Shown: positions 62,408 through 64,000 of the stretch, piece by piece
Numbering within the stretch: the first letter of the stretch is position 1
Layout of the letters: the number at the start of each line of letters is the position of its first letter
Assembly: GCA_910575815.1 (NCBI GenBank)
Contig: CAJTFN010000007.1
Location: 1 to 64,000 of the forward strand
Origin: Oscillospiraceae bacterium
Lineage (GTDB): Bacteria; Bacillota; Clostridia; Oscillospirales; Oscillospiraceae
Direction of reading: 5' to 3'
DNA length: 64,000 nt
The notes under the pieces: generated by a model
Databases searched by the model: none
Seen by the model: the letters and a program-made list of their open reading frames with translations, nothing else
Told to the model about the DNA's origin: nothing
Made by a program: the position numbers and the translations under genes

Positions 62408-63217
62408 TCATCTCACCTCCTGACCTTTCGGTTTTGCGGCGGGCTGGCCACCGGGGACGGGCTTCGCCGCAAGCTGAGCCTTAATGGAGGGCTTCTTCTC
62501 CGTCTGTTTCTGCATAGCGTCCATTTCCTTCCGTGTCTGTGTAACGAAGATGCTTAGAACACCAGGATGGCTTGTGATGAGATAGTCTCGGTGACGGCCC
62601 GCAGTATCAAACATGGGGACAGTTGCCGCCCACGCCCGATTGCCGCTGGAAACACGGGGATCGCTCCTTATACCTTGAAGGGTAGCAGCCAGTACATGAC
62701 TTACACGCTCCGCACCAAACGCCGCCAGTACGCCCTTTGTGTCAGCATGGAGACTCATTCCATCAAAGCCCTCCCTAATTGCCGTCTCAATAGCATCCCG
62801 GCAGGCAACATTCGTTTCCAGGGAGGCGAGGAAAGCGTCCAACTCTCCATGCTCTCTGGCATATTCGCCGGTGTGCTGATAAATCGGGATAATGGGGGCA
62901 GTTTCCCGCTGGGCCTCCATCAAACTTTCGGCCCTGCCCTCAATGCACTCCCGGATATTGTCCATGTGACCTGTCTCCATGTCCCGGAAGTCCTTGTAAA
63001 TATCCGCCAGAGGGCAGGGGGATTCCAGCAGCGCCTCCGCCTGGGGTGCGGGGAGATTCAGCACCTCCATCGACATCAGAATATCCTCCCGCATGACGTA
63101 CTCATAGGCATGGTTCAGGGCTTCCTCCGCTGTCATGCCCAACAGCCCGTGCTTGAACTGCTCCTGTTCCGCCGCCATTTTGTCATATAGTGCCTGATTC
63201 AATTTTTCTGTGTCCAT
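62408..63217 (-). CDS. DUF3848 family protein
   Basis: A 269-aa protein whose N-terminus (ALYDKMAAEQEQFKHGLLGM then EEALNHAYEYVMREDILMSM) matches DUF3848. The middle (REGFDGMSLHADTKGVLAAF, ERVSHVLAATLQGIRSDPRV) and the C-terminal Lys/Pro/Ala-rich tail (KKPSIKAQLAAKPVPGGQP) are typical of long variants in these elements. The function is unknown. GAAGGAGAC lies upstream of ATG. Its 3' end abuts the foreign cargo segment. Confidence 0.8.
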   Translation of the reverse strand: MDTEKLNQALYDKMAAEQEQFKHGLLGMTAEEALNHAYEYVMREDILMSMEVLNLPAPQAEALLESPCPLADIYKDFRDMETGHMDNIRECIEGRAESLMEAQRETAPIIPIYQHTGEYAREHGELDAFLASLETNVACRDAIETAIREGFDGMSLHADTKGVLAAFGAERVSHVLAATLQGIRSDPRVSSGNRAWAATVPMFDTAGRHRDYLITSHPGVLSIFVTQTRKEMDAMQKQTEKKPSIKAQLAAKPVPGGQPAAKPKGQEVR

Positions 63218-63232
63218 GAACGTCTCCTTCCA

Positions 63233-63673
63233 TTATAATAATTTCTCATACCGCAATTTCATCTGCGGCGGGCAGAGGTCCACAACGGGACAGCGTTTGC
63301 CGGTCCAGCGTTTTCCCCCTGCCTGCCCCATACACGTCCAGCCCGCTGCCCGGATACTGGCTCCGGCCTCCGTGTCCAACGTGTAGGTGATGATCTTGCG
63401 GTAGCCGATAGCCTTTGCCGCCCGCGCCGCCGCAGAGTACAGCATACTGCAAGCGTTTTTCTCGCCCGTGGTACAGAGCCGGGTCACTTCCAGCGTCAGG
63501 CCATTGTCCAGATAGCGGCTCACGGGACGGCCCACAATGGCAACGCCCACCAGCCGCCCCTCCGCCGCACACCCAATGGAAAACTTGTGGCCTATGGTGG
63601 GCTTGTGGTGGCGGTGGTGGGCAGCTACAAAAGCGTTGGCCTCTTTCAGTGATACCGGGGTTAAGGTGAGCAT
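63233..63673 (-). CDS. XF1762 family (GNAT-like) protein
   Basis: A 146-aa protein of the XF1762 family: AFVAAHHRHHKPTIGHKFSI, GRLVGVAIVGRPVSRYLDNG, and RKIITYTLDTEAGASIRAAG followed by WTCMG resemble an acetyltransferase-type fold. The substrate is unknown. The start at MLTLTP is taken because the longer frame has no ribosome site and overlaps the SpoVG gene. It is a common neighbour of spoVG-like and DUF3848 genes. Confidence 0.8.
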   Translation of the reverse strand: MLTLTPVSLKEANAFVAAHHRHHKPTIGHKFSIGCAAEGRLVGVAIVGRPVSRYLDNGLTLEVTRLCTTGEKNACSMLYSAAARAAKAIGYRKIITYTLDTEAGASIRAAGWTCMGQAGGKRWTGKRCPVVDLCPPQMKLRYEKLL

Positions 63674-63674
63674 A

Positions 63675-64000
63675 TCACCGCGCCCCTTTGTCCGTATTCC
63701 GCTCCTGGGCAGGAGCCGCCGCTTCTCGCACCCCCGTCTCTTTCGCCGCGCTCTTGAGTGCGCCGCGCACGGAAGGGGGACGCTCCTGCTCCACCGCTTT
63801 CTCATATGCGCTCAAAACAGCGGCGTTCAGCGCCTGCCGCATTTCCTTGGTGGTGGGGCAGCAGATGTCGTGATATTTGCCGTCCTGCCCCTTGGTGCTG
63901 GGCATGGAGACATACGGCCCATTCTCCGTATTGTAAATGCGGATGTTGTTGACGGCGAATACGCCGCCCAGGCTCACACTGGCAAAGCCCATCAGCTTGC
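63675..64000 (-). CDS. SpoVG family protein (5' end outside the window)
   Basis: At least 108 residues of a SpoVG-type RNA/DNA-binding protein: FASVSLGGVFAVNNIRIYNT, NGPYVSMPSTKGQDGKYHDI and TTKEMRQALNAAVLSAYEKA, followed by a basic tail. The frame is open through the window end (codons for Lys-Leu precede the first internal Met), so the true start lies beyond 64000. SpoVG homologues are usual in conjugative elements and may regulate the operon after transcription. Confidence 0.85.
   Translation of the reverse strand, partial: KLMGFASVSLGGVFAVNNIRIYNTENGPYVSMPSTKGQDGKYHDICCPTTKEMRQALNAAVLSAYEKAVEQERPPSVRGALKSAAKETGVREAAAPAQERNTDKGAR

Overview
The window looks like chromosomal DNA of an anaerobic gut Clostridia (Oscillospiraceae/Flavonifractor-like by impression only). 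The evidence is a GC-rich Tn1549/CTn4-type conjugation module with CD1107-, CD1108- and CD1110-type proteins, several TndX/TnpX-type large serine recombinases, and a clostridial hcp-frdX-hcpR nitrosative-stress locus. No rRNA, tRNA or CRISPR array was seen. Almost all genes lie on the minus strand.

Layout. 1-110 is a 5' fragment of a second copy of the giant helicase gene found at 37.5-48.3 kb. 0.2-3.3 kb: hcp and frdX, divergent from hcpR, with a 16-bp perfect palindrome in the shared promoter. 3.5-7.2 kb: a mobilisation unit (MobA relaxase, MobC, large serine recombinase, TnpW). 7.2-11.4 kb: a plasmid-type maintenance block (AT-rich repeat region, signal-peptide-only mini-gene, DUF3846, RepA_N initiator, ParB, ParA). 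11.5-13.8 kb: two broken serine recombinases joined tail to tail. 13.9-22 kb: a catalytically altered small resolvase, three tandem large serine recombinases, a DUF6870-like protein and two ParB-like proteins. 22.5-24.6 kb: two small regulators and the C-terminal piece of an MmeI-type DNA methyltransferase.

24.7-33.3 kb is the most unusual part. It encodes a 947-aa protein joining an exonuclease III/AP-endonuclease-type (EEP) domain, a group II-intron-like reverse transcriptase with maturase domain, a zinc/HNH-like domain that has lost its first histidine, and a DUF7662-like C-terminus. No intron domain V was seen beside it. Upstream are a 342-nt strongly structured spacer, a NYN-domain nuclease, and a tight five-gene operon (GPR-type aspartic protease homologue, two unrecognised proteins, a YpsA/DUF1273 SLOG protein, one more unrecognised protein). 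Divergent XRE regulators flank it. A retroelement-based defence or mobile system is an inference, not a demonstrated function.

34.3-64 kb: a second relaxase and MobC, a DUF3991/TOPRIM protein, a 3594-aa methylase/SNF2-type helicase that carries tnpV inside it in another frame, TopB, CD1107/DUF4366, DUF4315, a radical SAM protein, an M23-NlpC/P60 transglycosylase-like protein, DUF6674, VirB4, PrgI, DUF3848, XF1762 and SpoVG (cut by the window end). Where VirB6, Maff2 and VirD4 are expected next to PrgI, there is one AT-rich plus-strand cargo gene instead.

A recurrent oddity: four genes (both mobA genes, tnpW and the TOPRIM gene) have a well-spaced Shine-Dalgarno sequence in front of ATA-GCN exactly where the conserved Met-Ala start is expected. 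This suggests AUA initiation.
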